Assembly: GCF_002159335.1 (NCBI RefSeq)
Contig: NZ_NFHP01000008.1
Location: 1-64,000 of the forward strand
Direction of reading: 5' to 3'
Length of the DNA stretch: 64,000 nt
DNA from: Collinsella sp. An7
GTDB lineage: Bacteria; Actinomycetota; Coriobacteriia; Coriobacteriales; Coriobacteriaceae
Part shown: piece after piece, positions 17,611-26,654 of the stretch
How the letters are laid out: each line of letters starts with the position of its first letter
How positions within the stretch are numbered: position 1 is the first letter of the stretch
Made by a program: the position numbers and the translations under genes
The notes under the pieces: generated by a model
What the model saw: the letters and a program-made list of their open reading frames with translations, nothing else
Databases searched by the model: none
What the model was told of the DNA's origin: nothing

Positions 17611-17732
17611 TGCCGCGAGGGCTGACGGCCGGGCTTCCCTCTGAACGAGTTCCACAGGAAAGGGCGCCGAAGCGCCCTTTCCGAGGACTGTTTGGAGTTC
17701 AGAGGGAAGCCCGGCCGTCAGCCCTCTCGGCA
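17611..17732. repeat. 122-bp nested palindrome between convergent genes
   Basis: The outer arms of 36 bp (17611-17646 and 17697-17732, one mismatch) contain GGGCTGACGGCCGGGCTTCC and its complement. An inner 11-bp hairpin GGAAAGGGCGC/GCGCCCTTTCC (17657-17667/17672-17682) has a CGAA loop. It is located 18 bases beyond the usp stop, so it may serve as a bidirectional terminator. Its arm length is more like a transposable inverted-repeat element. Confidence 0.75.
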
Positions 17733-17750
17733 TCGGGTACGGAAGCGAGC

Positions 17751-18188
17751 CTACTTCACGACCAAAATGTCGCACTCCGAGCTCCGCAGCAGGAAGGTCG
17801 AGATGGAGCCCAGGAGCGCGTACTTGATCGACGAGAGGCCGCGCGCGCCGCACATCACAAGGTCGGGCTGCACCACGTCGAGCATCTCGTCTTTGAGCGT
17901 CTCGCGAATACGCCCGGCGCGGATCATGATCTCCACCTCGGGGATGTCGGGGTTCTCGCGGGCTTCTTCAACCTGTGCCTCAATGGAGGTGCGGAACGCC
18001 TCCTCGAGCCCGCTGACCAGGTCGGCCGGATAGGCGCCTGCAGACTCGAGTGCCGTGGAGTCGATGACGTGCCCGATGATGAGTTTGGCGCCGTTGTTTG
18101 CCGCGACCTTGATGGCGCGCGCCAGGACGAAGTCCTGCTGCTCGGTCCCGTCGAGCGCCACGAATACCTTGGAATAGCCTTCGTTCAT
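17751..18188 (-). CDS. Universal stress protein (UspA family)
   Basis: Small cytoplasmic nucleotide-binding stress protein of 145 residues. The fold opens with KVFVALDGTEQQDFVLARAI and ends with the ATP-binding-type motif GARGLSSIKYALLGSIS followed by the strand CDILVVK. The variant GxRGxxxxxxxLLGSxS fits the ATP-binding subclass. AAAAGGAGG lies 5 bases before the ATG at 18188. It is monocistronic, divergent from uppP, and ends at the nested palindrome. Its exact role in stress or starvation cannot be deduced from sequence. Confidence 0.93.
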   Translation of the reverse strand: MNEGYSKVFVALDGTEQQDFVLARAIKVAANNGAKLIIGHVIDSTALESAGAYPADLVSGLEEAFRTSIEAQVEEARENPDIPEVEIMIRAGRIRETLKDEMLDVVQPDLVMCGARGLSSIKYALLGSISTFLLRSSECDILVVK

Positions 18189-18393
18189 GAGAGCCTCCTT
18201 TTCGTGCGACGGCGAGCCGCCGCCAGCAGCCTACTTGCGGACGTTATACCCGCGTCCGCCCCAATCGTTCTTATGTTTCCGTGAACGTAGCCCATCGACC
18301 CGCCGGGGGTCTTTGCGCTGGTCGATAATGGCTTGCAACTGAGGCGCCGCCCCGCGCGGTCGAGCGCCGGCAATCGCGATAGGGGAGGCTCTG

Positions 18394-19335
18394 TTGAATC
18401 CCATCGAACTGCTCAAATCGGCATTTCTCGGTCTGGTCGAGGGCATCACCGAGTGGCTGCCCATCTCGAGCACGGGCCACATGATCTTGGTGGACGAGTT
18501 CATTAAGCTGAACGTCAGCGAGGAATTCATGAACATGTTCCTCGTGGTGATCCAGCTGGGCGCCATCCTTGCGGTGTGCGTGCTGTTCTTCCACGAGCTC
18601 AACCCGTTTAGCCCGAGCAAGGGTCGCGAGGGCCGGCGCGCCACGTGGTCTCTCTGGGGCAAGATCGTGCTCGCGTGCCTGCCGGCGGCGATCATCGGCA
18701 TCCCGCTCGACGACTTTATGGAGGAGCACCTCTACAACAGCGTGGTGGTGGCCGCGGCGCTCATCGTCTACGGCATCGCGTTTATCGTGATCGAGATGTG
18801 GCGCAAGCGGGTGCTCGCGCGCCGCGTCGAGGAGGAGGGCGTGGTCCCGGGCAGCCGTCCGGCCGGCACGCACTTTGCTCGCCCCGCCGAAGCGGTCGAG
18901 CCCACCGAGGGCGGCGACTTTGGCGCGATCACCCGCGTGGAGGACCTGCCGCTCAAGACCGCCTTTGGCATCGGGTGCTTCCAGGTGCTATCGCTCATCC
19001 CGGGTACGTCGCGCTCCGGCTCGACCATCATCGGCGGCCTTCTGCTTGGCTGCACGCGCTCAGTGGCCTCTAAGTTCACGTTTTTCCTGGCGATTCCCGT
19101 CATGTTTGGCGCCAGCGCGCTCAAGCTGGTGAAGTACGTGGTGCTCGACGGCGGTACGTTTGGCACCAACGAGCTCGCCATCATGGGCGTGGGGTGCCTC
19201 GTGGCCTTTGTGGTGTCGCTTCTGACCATCAAGTGGCTTATGAACTTTGTGCGCAAGCATACCTTCATTGCCTTTGGCGTGTACCGCATCGTGCTCGGCG
19301 TGGTGGTGATTGCGTACTTCTTGCTGCTGGCGTAG
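18394..19335 (+). CDS. uppP: Undecaprenyl-diphosphatase (BacA/UppP)
   Basis: Integral membrane phosphatase that recycles undecaprenyl diphosphate for cell-wall synthesis and gives bacitracin resistance. The 313-residue product starts with TTG ([17 protein letters not shown]), supported by AGGGGAGG 5 bases upstream. Both signature motifs are present: [18 protein letters not shown] near the N-terminus and [13 protein letters not shown] around residues 204-216. It has about eight hydrophobic helices. Odd feature: a hydrophilic insert of roughly 45 residues (about 145-185, [16 protein letters not shown] onward) lies in a loop, so the protein is longer than the usual 270 or so. Confidence 0.95.
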   Translation: MNPIELLKSAFLGLVEGITEWLPISSTGHMILVDEFIKLNVSEEFMNMFLVVIQLGAILAVCVLFFHELNPFSPSKGREGRRATWSLWGKIVLACLPAAIIGIPLDDFMEEHLYNSVVVAAALIVYGIAFIVIEMWRKRVLARRVEEEGVVPGSRPAGTHFARPAEAVEPTEGGDFGAITRVEDLPLKTAFGIGCFQVLSLIPGTSRSGSTIIGGLLLGCTRSVASKFTFFLAIPVMFGASALKLVKYVVLDGGTFGTNELAIMGVGCLVAFVVSLLTIKWLMNFVRKHTFIAFGVYRIVLGVVVIAYFLLLA

Positions 19336-19370
19336 CGCTTGCGGCTGCGCTTGCACGCGCGTGCTCGTTC

Positions 19371-19411
19371 GCACCCGTCCCCGCCCGTAGCGGCTGGGGC
19401 GGGTGCTTTTT
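19371..19411 (+). terminator. Terminator of uppP
   Basis: GCACCCG plus CCCCGCCC pairs with GGGGCGGGTGC, followed by TTTTT. It lies 36 bases after uppP. Confidence 0.75.
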
Positions 19412-19633
19412 GCGTGCGGGCTGCGGCGCTGGCGTCGGGGCAGCGCTGCTGAGGCCGTCGCTGTCACCGGCACCCGCCCCGCGCCGCCGTGGTGCCCGTT
19501 GTGCCCCGCGCCGCGCGCGTGCACCCTTCCTCCACAGCGCGTCGCCTGTGTCCGCGCGGCCCGGTATACTGGGTAGGCTCAAGACCACGGCTCGCCGCAG
19601 CGGGCCTTCGTATCATCCTGACGGGAGACGACC

Positions 19634-22483
19634 ATGTCGGTTTCGCAGCCTCTACCTTGGGAAACACCACATAACGGCACGCCGGGCTCCACCTCCGCGG
19701 CCGCACCTGCGGGCGCATCGGACGCCGCCCCGGCAGCCACCGCCCCGGCCTACGAACAGGTCCCGCTCGACGTCTACGACGCCCCGGCGCCCGCTCCCGC
19801 GCGGCGCACGCCGGCCGTCGACATCGACTCGCTCAACCCCGCCCAGCGCGAGGCCGTCCTCACCACTGAGGGGCCGCTCCTGGTGCTCGCGGGCGCCGGC
19901 TCGGGCAAGACGCGCGTGCTCACCTATCGCATCGCCCACATGATCGCCGACCTCGGTGTCCGTCCGTGGCAGATCCTCGCCATCACCTTTACCAACAAGG
20001 CCGCGGCTGAGATGCGCGAGCGTCTGGGCGCCCTGTTGCCCGACGGCACGCGCGGCATGTGGGTGTGCACGTTCCACGCCATGTGCGTGCGCATGCTCCG
20101 CGAGGACGCTGACCTTCTGGGCTACACGGGGCAGTTCACCATCTATGACGACGACGATTCGCGCCGCATGGTGCGCGACATCATGCAGGCGCTCGGGATC
20201 GAGCAGAAGAGCTACCCGCTCAACATGATTCGCTCTAAGATCAGCGCCGCCAAGAACGCCATGGTGGGGCCGGACGAGTTTCAGGCGCGCGCGAGCTCGC
20301 CCCAAGAGCAGAAGGCTGCCCAGGTCTATCAGGAGCTCGAGCGCCGTCTGCGCGCGGCCAACGCCATGGACTTTGACGACCTGCTCGTGCGCGCGCTCGA
20401 GCTCTTGCGCACCCGCCCCGAGGTGCTCGAGCGCTACCAGGAGCGCTTTCGCTATATCTCGGTGGACGAGTACCAGGACACCAACCACGTGCAGTACGAA
20501 ATTGCCAACCTGCTCGCGGCCAAGTACCAGAACCTCATGGTCGTGGGCGACGACGACCAGTCTATCTACTCCTGGCGCGGTGCGGATATCTCCAATATCC
20601 TCGACTTTGAGAAGGATTTCCCCGCGGCCAAGGTGGTCAAGCTCGAGCAGAACTACCGCTCGACGGGCCACATTCTCAACGCCGCCAACGCCGTGGTGCG
20701 CCATAACTCGCAGCGCAAGGAGAAGCGCCTCTTTACCGCGGCGGGCGATGGCGAGAAGATCCAGGCCTACCAGGCCTCGGACGAGCGCGACGAGGGCCGC
20801 TGGATCGCCGGCGAGATTGAGAAGCTGCACGCCGGCGGCACGAGCTACGACGATATCGCCGTCTTCTACCGCACCAACGCGCAGTCGCGCATCTTGGAAG
20901 ATATGTTCCTGCGCGCGGGCGTGCCCTACAAGATTGTGGGCGGCACGCGCTTCTTTGACCGCGCCGAGATTCGCGACGTGATGGCCTACCTCAAGATGGT
21001 CGTGAACCCGGCCGACGAGATGAGCGTCAAGCGCGTCATCAACACGCCGCGCCGCGGCATCGGCTCCACGTCCATCGCCAAGATCGAGGAGCTTGCGCGC
21101 GAGAACCGCTGCAGCTTCTTCCAGGCGTGCGAGATCGCCACGGCCGAGACGGGTCGATTCTCGGCCAAGGTGCGCTCGGCGCTCGGCGACTTTGTGGCGC
21201 TGGTGCGCGAGGGCCGGCGTATGGACGGCGAGCTGCAGAACGTGGTCGAGGCGATTGTGGAGCGCTCGGGCCTTATGCAGGCGCTCCGTGCCGAGGGGAC
21301 GGTCGAGTCCGAGGGACGCGTAGAGAACATCCAGGAATTCCTGGGTGTGGCGGCCGAGTTTGAGGAGACGCACGACGATATCGAGGGGACGCTCGAGAGC
21401 CTGGAGGAGCTGCGCGCGGCGGGTGTCTCGGATGTGCCGGCAGCGGATGACCTGGTCGGAGCGGGGGCGGGTGTGCCCGGCACTGCGGCGCCTGCGGACG
21501 AGGCCGGTCCGGCAGCTGTGGCGCCGGCAAGCGCATCTGCCACCGCTGCGGCACCCACCGGCGCGCAAGCCCAGCTCGCCGCGCTCATCGCCGGCAACAC
21601 CATGGCGGCGGCGCCCGCCCGCGCGGTGCCCGCCGCCCAGACCGAGGCCGAGATCGATCGGACCTACGGAGCGCTCGCCTGTCGGGCACTGCCGGCGCTC
21701 CTCGAGTGGCTCGCCCTGCGCAGCGACCTCGACTCCCTTGCTGGTGAGACGCACGCCATCACCATGATGACCGTGCACTCGGCCAAGGGCCTTGAGTTTC
21801 CGGCGGTTTTTGTGGCGGGCCTTGAGGAGGGGATCTTCCCGCACGTGGCGGGCTTTGCCGCGGCGGACGACCCGGCCAAGCTCGAGGAGGAGCGCCGCCT
21901 TGCCTACGTGGCCATCACGCGCGCACGGCAGCGGCTCTTTCTCACCTACGCCGCGACGCGCCGCACCTACGGCTCCACGCAGGCCAACCCGCGTAGCCGC
22001 TTTTTGAACGAGATTCCCGATGCCGACATTGAGTTTACGGGTGTGGGCTCTGCCGGCTTTGAGGGTACGGGCTGGGAGAAGCGCGGCGACCGCCGCGGCA
22101 CGTACGGCTCGGGCGTGGGCGAGGATATGTACGGCGGCCGGGTCTTTGGGTCGTACACCCGCTCGACCGGTGGGAGCGTCTCGCGCCATACGGGCATCAG
22201 CCCCGACGCCGGCCGCAAGCCGGCAACGTTTGGTAGCGGTGCGCCCCGCGCGCGAGCCGGGGCGGGCTCCGGTGCCGCCGGTGGGCACACGGTGGAGCAG
22301 CGTCGGCCCGACGCCGCCAAACGTGCCGAGACCTTTGCGCCTGGTGATATGGTGAGTCACAAGACCTTTGGCACGGGTACTGTCATCTCGGTGTCGGGCG
22401 ACATGCTCGAGGTCGCGTTTGAGAAGAGCGGCCAGACCAAGAAGCTGATGAAGGGGTTTGCCCCCATCGTCAAAATCTCCTAG
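19634..22483 (+). CDS. pcrA: ATP-dependent DNA helicase PcrA/UvrD
   Basis: Superfamily 1A 3'-5' helicase for repair and replication restart, 949 residues. The start ATG 19634 is preceded by GGGAG. The first 60 residues are Ala/Pro-rich. Motif Q/I LNPAQREAV and GAGSGKTRVL are near residues 72-95. Then follow AITFTNKAAAEM, motif II VDEYQDTN, motif III GDDDQSIYSWRGAD, MTVHSAKGLEFP (V) and YVAITRARQRL (VI). An Ala-rich insert of about 75 residues (about 597-672) interrupts domain 2B. The C-terminus DMVSHKTFGTGTVISV is the Tudor-like RNA polymerase-binding domain of PcrA, which favours PcrA over Rep. Confidence 0.95.
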   Translation: MSVSQPLPWETPHNGTPGSTSAAAPAGASDAAPAATAPAYEQVPLDVYDAPAPAPARRTPAVDIDSLNPAQREAVLTTEGPLLVLAGAGSGKTRVLTYRIAHMIADLGVRPWQILAITFTNKAAAEMRERLGALLPDGTRGMWVCTFHAMCVRMLREDADLLGYTGQFTIYDDDDSRRMVRDIMQALGIEQKSYPLNMIRSKISAAKNAMVGPDEFQARASSPQEQKAAQVYQELERRLRAANAMDFDDLLVRALELLRTRPEVLERYQERFRYISVDEYQDTNHVQYEIANLLAAKYQNLMVVGDDDQSIYSWRGADISNILDFEKDFPAAKVVKLEQNYRSTGHILNAANAVVRHNSQRKEKRLFTAAGDGEKIQAYQASDERDEGRWIAGEIEKLHAGGTSYDDIAVFYRTNAQSRILEDMFLRAGVPYKIVGGTRFFDRAEIRDVMAYLKMVVNPADEMSVKRVINTPRRGIGSTSIAKIEELARENRCSFFQACEIATAETGRFSAKVRSALGDFVALVREGRRMDGELQNVVEAIVERSGLMQALRAEGTVESEGRVENIQEFLGVAAEFEETHDDIEGTLESLEELRAAGVSDVPAADDLVGAGAGVPGTAAPADEAGPAAVAPASASATAAAPTGAQAQLAALIAGNTMAAAPARAVPAAQTEAEIDRTYGALACRALPALLEWLALRSDLDSLAGETHAITMMTVHSAKGLEFPAVFVAGLEEGIFPHVAGFAAADDPAKLEEERRLAYVAITRARQRLFLTYAATRRTYGSTQANPRSRFLNEIPDADIEFTGVGSAGFEGTGWEKRGDRRGTYGSGVGEDMYGGRVFGSYTRSTGGSVSRHTGISPDAGRKPATFGSGAPRARAGAGSGAAGGHTVEQRRPDAAKRAETFAPGDMVSHKTFGTGTVISVSGDMLEVAFEKSGQTKKLMKGFAPIVKIS

Positions 22484-22544
22484 CCGGCCGCCCTGGGCAC
22501 GCCACCTTTCCTTTCAGGCGTTCGGGCATGGCGCGAAGGCCTAT

Positions 22545-22579
22545 TACTCATTTTGGGACGGGGTTATTTTGAATGGGGG
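22545..22579. repeat. REP-like repeat fragment before brnQ
   Basis: CATTTTGGGACGGGGTTATT resembles the left half of the repeat at 14351-14371 and the complement of 1840-1864. It abuts the brnQ start codon. Confidence 0.5.
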
Positions 22580-23938
22580 ATGGAGCGCGTGGAGAGTCGA
22601 ACGGAGCGCCTGAGCGGGCGGGCGAGCCTCCTGGTGGGGGCGACGCTGTTCTCGATGTTCTTTGGCGCGGGGAATCTCATCTTGCCGCCGCTTCTGGGCG
22701 TGCAGGCGGCGTCTGAGTCGGTGCCCGCCATCATCGGCTTCTTTGTTGCGGGCGTGGGGCTGCCCGTGCTCGGTATCGTGGCGGTGGCACTTGCCGGCAC
22801 GGTGCGCGAGCTCGCCGACCGCGTCCATCCGATGTTCTCACGCGTCTTTGTGGCAGCGGTCTACCTGGCCATTGGGCCGTGCCTTGCCATCCCGCGCACG
22901 TCGTCCACGGCCTTTGAGATGCTCGCCCCGTTGCTGCCCGCCGGGGTGTCGCTCGACGCCGTACGCTTGGGGTTCTCGGTGGTGTTCTTTGCCGTAGCGT
23001 ACCTGCTCGCCATGCATCCGGGTCGCCTCACGCGTTTCTTGGGCCGCGTAACGGGCCCGGCGCTCATTGCGCTTGTGGTGGCGGTTGTGGGGGCTTCGAT
23101 ATTCTCGCTTGTCACCGCTCCTGAGCTGCCCGCGCGCGCCGCCGAGGCGCCATATAACACGGGTGCGGCGGTGCAGGGTTTTCTCACGGGCTATCAGACC
23201 ATGGACCTTCTGGCGTCGCTCACCTTTGGGCTGGTGATTGCCACCAACATCCGCTCGCTCGGTGTGCGCGAGCCGCGCGGCGTCATGTGTGAGGTCTGCC
23301 GCGCCGGAGTGGTGGCGGGCGTGCTTATGATGGCGCTCTACGGCGGGCTTTGCGCCGTGGGCTTTGAGCTCTGCGAAGAGCTTGCGGGAGCGGCCAACGG
23401 GGCCGTGATCATCACCGCCTCGGCCACGCTGCACTTTGGCATGGCGGGCACGATTGTGGTCGCGGCGATCTTTCTGCTTGCCTGCCTGAACGTCTGCACG
23501 GGGCTCATCAGCTGCTGCGGCAGCTACTTTGCCGAGGAGGTGCCGCGCGTGCCGTATCGCGTATGGGCCGTGACGTTTGCGGTGTTCTCGTGCGCCGTCT
23601 CTAACATCGGGCTCGACGCGATCCTGGCGTTCTCGGTGCCGCTCCTCAATGCGCTCTACCCCATGGCGATCGTGCTGGTGCTGATGGGTATGGCGCACCG
23701 CGCGTGCGACGCCGCGCCGCTCACCTGGCCGGTAACGGTGGGTCTTGTGGGTGTGGCGAGCGTGGTTACGAGCCTGCGCGATACCTTGGCGCCGGGGATG
23801 TGGTTGCCGTTTGATGAGCTGCCCTTTGCCAGCGTAGGTCTTGGGTGGGTCGTGCTTGCGGTGGTGGGGCTGGTGATAGGCGCCGTGCTCTCGCGGGCGG
23901 CAGGTGGTCACGGTACCTCAAAGAGAGGCGCACGGTAG
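22580..23938 (+). CDS. brnQ: Branched-chain amino acid carrier (BrnQ/LIVCS family)
   Basis: Cation-coupled symporter for Leu, Ile and Val, 452 residues with about twelve hydrophobic helices. The family start LVGATLFSMFFGAGNLILPP is clear, as are GFFVAGVGLPVLGIVAVALA and YLAIGPCLAIPRT. The ATG at 22580 gives MERVESRTERLSGR before the first helix. It sits directly after a repeat fragment, and the ribosome site (GGGGG touching the ATG) is poor; a GTG three codons later is an alternative. The repeat may have replaced the native leader. It is a single gene following pcrA, without visible regulatory sites. Confidence 0.9.
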   Translation: MERVESRTERLSGRASLLVGATLFSMFFGAGNLILPPLLGVQAASESVPAIIGFFVAGVGLPVLGIVAVALAGTVRELADRVHPMFSRVFVAAVYLAIGPCLAIPRTSSTAFEMLAPLLPAGVSLDAVRLGFSVVFFAVAYLLAMHPGRLTRFLGRVTGPALIALVVAVVGASIFSLVTAPELPARAAEAPYNTGAAVQGFLTGYQTMDLLASLTFGLVIATNIRSLGVREPRGVMCEVCRAGVVAGVLMMALYGGLCAVGFELCEELAGAANGAVIITASATLHFGMAGTIVVAAIFLLACLNVCTGLISCCGSYFAEEVPRVPYRVWAVTFAVFSCAVSNIGLDAILAFSVPLLNALYPMAIVLVLMGMAHRACDAAPLTWPVTVGLVGVASVVTSLRDTLAPGMWLPFDELPFASVGLGWVVLAVVGLVIGAVLSRAAGGHGTSKRGAR

Positions 23939-23958
23939 AACCTGCTCGTCATCGGATC

Positions 23959-24003
23959 ATTGCAGAACGGGCGCGATGCCGGTCATTGCGCCCGTTCTGC
24001 AAT
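23959..24003. terminator. Perfect 16-bp hairpin after brnQ
   Basis: ATTGCAGAACGGGCGC (23959-23974) and its exact complement (23988-24003) enclose a 13-base loop. The right arm ends in TTCTGCAA, the unit repeated six more times downstream. It probably terminates brnQ, although no T run follows. Confidence 0.6.
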
Positions 24004-24056
24004 TTCTGCAATTTCTGCAATTTCTGCAATTTCTGCAATTTCTGCAACGGGGTTCG
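24003..24056 (+). repeat. Six tandem copies of the 9-mer TTTCTGCAA
   Basis: Six exact head-to-tail units follow the hairpin, plus a seventh partial copy, TTCTGCAA, that forms the hairpin's right arm. The unit length is a multiple of three, so a frame across it encodes CNF repeats, but that frame lacks a ribosome site. Confidence 0.9.
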
Positions 24057-24234
24057 TGATGTCTGTATTGCCCGACTCTGTCTCGCCGCCTGCCCGGCTG
24101 TGCTGACGTTCGCCTAAAAGACGGCGCGGCCGCCGGGCGCCTGTGCCACAATCGATGCGGTATGTTCAGCTGAGCCGGAGCGGATGCGGGCCACGGGGGC
24201 GCCGCGGCACGGCTCGTTGCGAAAGGGGCTCGCC

Positions 24235-25194
24235 ATGGGTGAGGACACCAAGGTGTACGTGGGTATCGATGTGGGCGGCACCTCCGTCAAGGAGGGGCTC
24301 TTTGACAGTGAGGGCAATCTGCTCGGCAAGGTGAGCGTGCCCACGCCCCCGCTCGTCGACGAGACGGGCTATGCGGCCGTTACGGGCGGCATCGACCAGC
24401 TTCTCGCCGATACGGGCCGCCAGATCACCGACGTGCTTGGCGTGGGCTTTGCCCTGCCGTGCCCCGTGCCGGCCTCGGGCGAGATCACCCTTGCCGCCAA
24501 CATCACGGTCGACGGCGCGGGTCTCAAGGACGCCGTCGCGGCGCACTGCACCGAGGCTGCGGTCCGCTACGTTAACGACGCCAACGCGGCGGCCATGGGC
24601 GAGCTCTGGCGCGGCGCGGCGGCCGGTCGCCGCAGCATGGTCATGGTGACCATCGGCACCGGTCTCGGCGGCGGCGTGGTCGTTGACGGCAAGGTCATCG
24701 ACGGCGCGTTCGGTGCGGGCGGCGAGATTGGCCACATCACCGTCAACCCCGCCGAGGAGCGCGAGTGCGGCTGCGGCCGTCACGGCTGCCTCGAGCAGTA
24801 CGCCTCCGCCACGGGCATGGTCAACGACTATCTGCGCGCCTGCGAGGCCCACGGCGCCACGCCGCACGAGCTCTCGGGTCCGAGCGATTCGCGCACGGTC
24901 TTCCAGCTCTGCCGCGAGGGCGATCCCATTGCGCTCGAGGCCGAGGGCGTCTTTACCGATTACCTCGCCCACGGGCTCGCCATCATTTCGGCCGTGGTCG
25001 ACCCCGAGATCTACGTCCTCGGCGGCGGCGCCTCCGCCTCGAGCGACGTCTACCTCGACGACCTGCGCCGCAAGTTTGCCGAGCGCGCGCTCTCGGTGAG
25101 CACCACCACGCCGATCGAGATCGCCTCTCTCGGCAACGACGCGGGCATCATCGGCGCCGCGTACGTGTCGCTCCAGGCCGCTCGCGAGGCGTAA
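24235..25194 (+). CDS. ROK family sugar kinase (glucokinase-like)
   Basis: Cytoplasmic kinase of 319 residues, probably phosphorylating glucose or a related hexose. The ATG at 24235 has GAAAGGGG upstream; the longer frame is unsupported. The phosphate-binding loop GIDVGGTSVKEGLF is at residues 10-24. The second ATP motif GTGLGGGVVVDGK follows mid-protein, then the ROK zinc signature ECGCGRHGCLEQYAS (CxCGxxGCxE). GAGGEIGHITVN carries the sugar-binding Glu and His. ROK kinases cannot be told apart by substrate from sequence alone, so glucokinase is the default. It is monocistronic. Confidence 0.92.
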   Translation: MGEDTKVYVGIDVGGTSVKEGLFDSEGNLLGKVSVPTPPLVDETGYAAVTGGIDQLLADTGRQITDVLGVGFALPCPVPASGEITLAANITVDGAGLKDAVAAHCTEAAVRYVNDANAAAMGELWRGAAAGRRSMVMVTIGTGLGGGVVVDGKVIDGAFGAGGEIGHITVNPAEERECGCGRHGCLEQYASATGMVNDYLRACEAHGATPHELSGPSDSRTVFQLCREGDPIALEAEGVFTDYLAHGLAIISAVVDPEIYVLGGGASASSDVYLDDLRRKFAERALSVSTTTPIEIASLGNDAGIIGAAYVSLQAAREA

Positions 25195-25393
25195 ACCCAA
25201 GGGCGCGACGGGTTGCGCCATGCGGGCCGTCGCCGCTTTGCGCATAACGCGCCTCTCCACATGCCGGGTCCCCGCGCTCGCCGCAGGGGTCCGGCGTGTT
25301 TCGTTGGGCTGCACCGCGCCGCCATCTGCCACCGCGGCGCTCGATGGGCTAAGATAAGAGCGTTACGAACACCCAGCGAAAGGGGCTCAACTC

Positions 25394-26326
25394 ATGAGCA
25401 ACGTTCTCGTCTTCGGACACCTCAACCCCGATAACGACGCCATCATGTCGTCGGTCGTCCTCAGCCAGCTTCTCAACCAGGTCAACTACAACGGCGACAC
25501 CTACGAGGCGCGCCGCCTGGGCCCACTGCCCGCCGAGGCCGAGAAGCTCCTCGCCGAGACCGATACGCCCAAGCCGCGCATGCTCAACGCCATCAAGGAG
25601 AAGGCCAACCCGCAGCAGGTCGTGCTCACCGACCACAACGAGGCCGGCCAGTCCGTTGAGGGTCTTGAGTTTGCGCAGATCATCGGCGTGGTGGACCATC
25701 ACCGCATCGGCAACTTCACCACGGCGGCGCCGCTCCACTACATCGGTCTGCCCTGGGGCTCCAGCTGCACCATCGTGGCCTGGCTCTTTGGCATCCTCGG
25801 CCAGCGCCCGACCGATGCTCAGGCAAAGCTCCTGCTCTCGGCCATGATGACCGACACGCTTATGCTCAAGAGCCCCACCACCACCGAGTTCGACCGCATC
25901 TTTGCCGCGCAGCTCGGCGAGCAGCTTGGCGTCGACCCCATCAAGTTTGGCATGGAGGTCTTCCTCAGCCGTCCCTCCGGCTCGTTTACGCCCGAGGAGA
26001 TGGTCGGCAACGACATCAAGCTCTTTGAGGTGGGCGGCACCAAGCTGCTCATCGGCCAGTACGAGACCGTGGACAAGTCGCGCGCGCTCGGCATGGTGCC
26101 CGAGATTCGCGAGGCCATGAAGGCGTATATGAAGAAGAAGGGTGCCGACGGCATCGTGCTGTGTGTGACCGACATCATGGAGGAGGGCTCGCAGGTGCTC
26201 CTCGAGGGCGAGACCGCGGTGGCGCAGAAGGGCCTCGGCATCGAGGACGTGGCCGAGGGCGTTTGGATGCCCGGCGTGCTCTCCCGCAAGAAGCAGGTGG
26301 CGGCCCCCATCATGGCAGTCAAGTAG
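25394..26326 (+). CDS. ppaC: Manganese-dependent inorganic pyrophosphatase (family II)
   Basis: Hydrolyses pyrophosphate in the cytoplasm and so pulls biosynthetic reactions forward. It has 310 residues, the normal length. DHH-superfamily metal ligands are visible in GHLNPDNDAI (His9, Asp13, Asp15), in LTDHNE and in VVDHHRIGN. The C-terminal DHHA2 domain ends with the substrate-binding SRKKQV. GAAAGGGG precedes the ATG, and TAAGAT about 45 bases upstream may be its -10 box. Family II enzymes are typical of anaerobic Gram-positives. Confidence 0.96.
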   Translation: MSNVLVFGHLNPDNDAIMSSVVLSQLLNQVNYNGDTYEARRLGPLPAEAEKLLAETDTPKPRMLNAIKEKANPQQVVLTDHNEAGQSVEGLEFAQIIGVVDHHRIGNFTTAAPLHYIGLPWGSSCTIVAWLFGILGQRPTDAQAKLLLSAMMTDTLMLKSPTTTEFDRIFAAQLGEQLGVDPIKFGMEVFLSRPSGSFTPEEMVGNDIKLFEVGGTKLLIGQYETVDKSRALGMVPEIREAMKAYMKKKGADGIVLCVTDIMEEGSQVLLEGETAVAQKGLGIEDVAEGVWMPGVLSRKKQVAAPIMAVK

Positions 26327-26458
26327 GCATTGCCTGACCTGCGCGACCTTCTGTAGCACCCGATCTTGGCCTTCAATCGTTGGTCGGCGCCCTGAGGCGC
26401 CCCCCCTCCTCTTTCAGGTTAATCTCGGGCACTACAGGAGGCCGTTTCCGTTGTCGAT

Positions 26459-26490
26459 TGGTCAGTTGGGGACGTGTTCCATTTGACCCA
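26459..26490. repeat. REP-like repeat, copy e
   Basis: TGGTCAGTTGGGGACG followed by TGTTCCATTTGACCCA. It is the copy most similar to the one inside purF and lies in the 328-bp gap between ppaC and nhaA. Confidence 0.75.
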
Positions 26491-26606
26491 TTTTGTTCCA
26501 TGGCGATCTTTCTGGGCCTTTTCCCACATGCGGTTGTGAATTCCCGTTGGAATGGGTTTAGCGGGCGCGACCATGTGGTACAAAAGATGTGGCATATATC
26601 GTAGAT

Positions 26607-26643
26607 GCGGCGGAGAGTCCAGCGGGCCCTCCGCCGCTTTTTT
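26607..26643 (+). terminator. Hairpin with T run directly before nhaA
   Basis: GCGGCGGAG (26607-26615) pairs with CTCCGCCGC (26629-26637), followed by six Ts. It ends 11 bases before the nhaA start, so it either insulates nhaA or acts as an attenuator of its leader. Confidence 0.75.
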
Positions 26644-26654
26644 GAGAGGAACCG

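Noticed and set aside
19652-22360. 902-codon open frame antisense to pcrA
   Set aside because: Shadow of the helicase gene; Arg/Gly/His-rich with no recognisable motif.
23845-24117. Frame encoding CNF repeats over the TTTCTGCAA array
   Set aside because: It starts within brnQ, has no ribosome site, and the repeats are explained by tandem DNA duplication.
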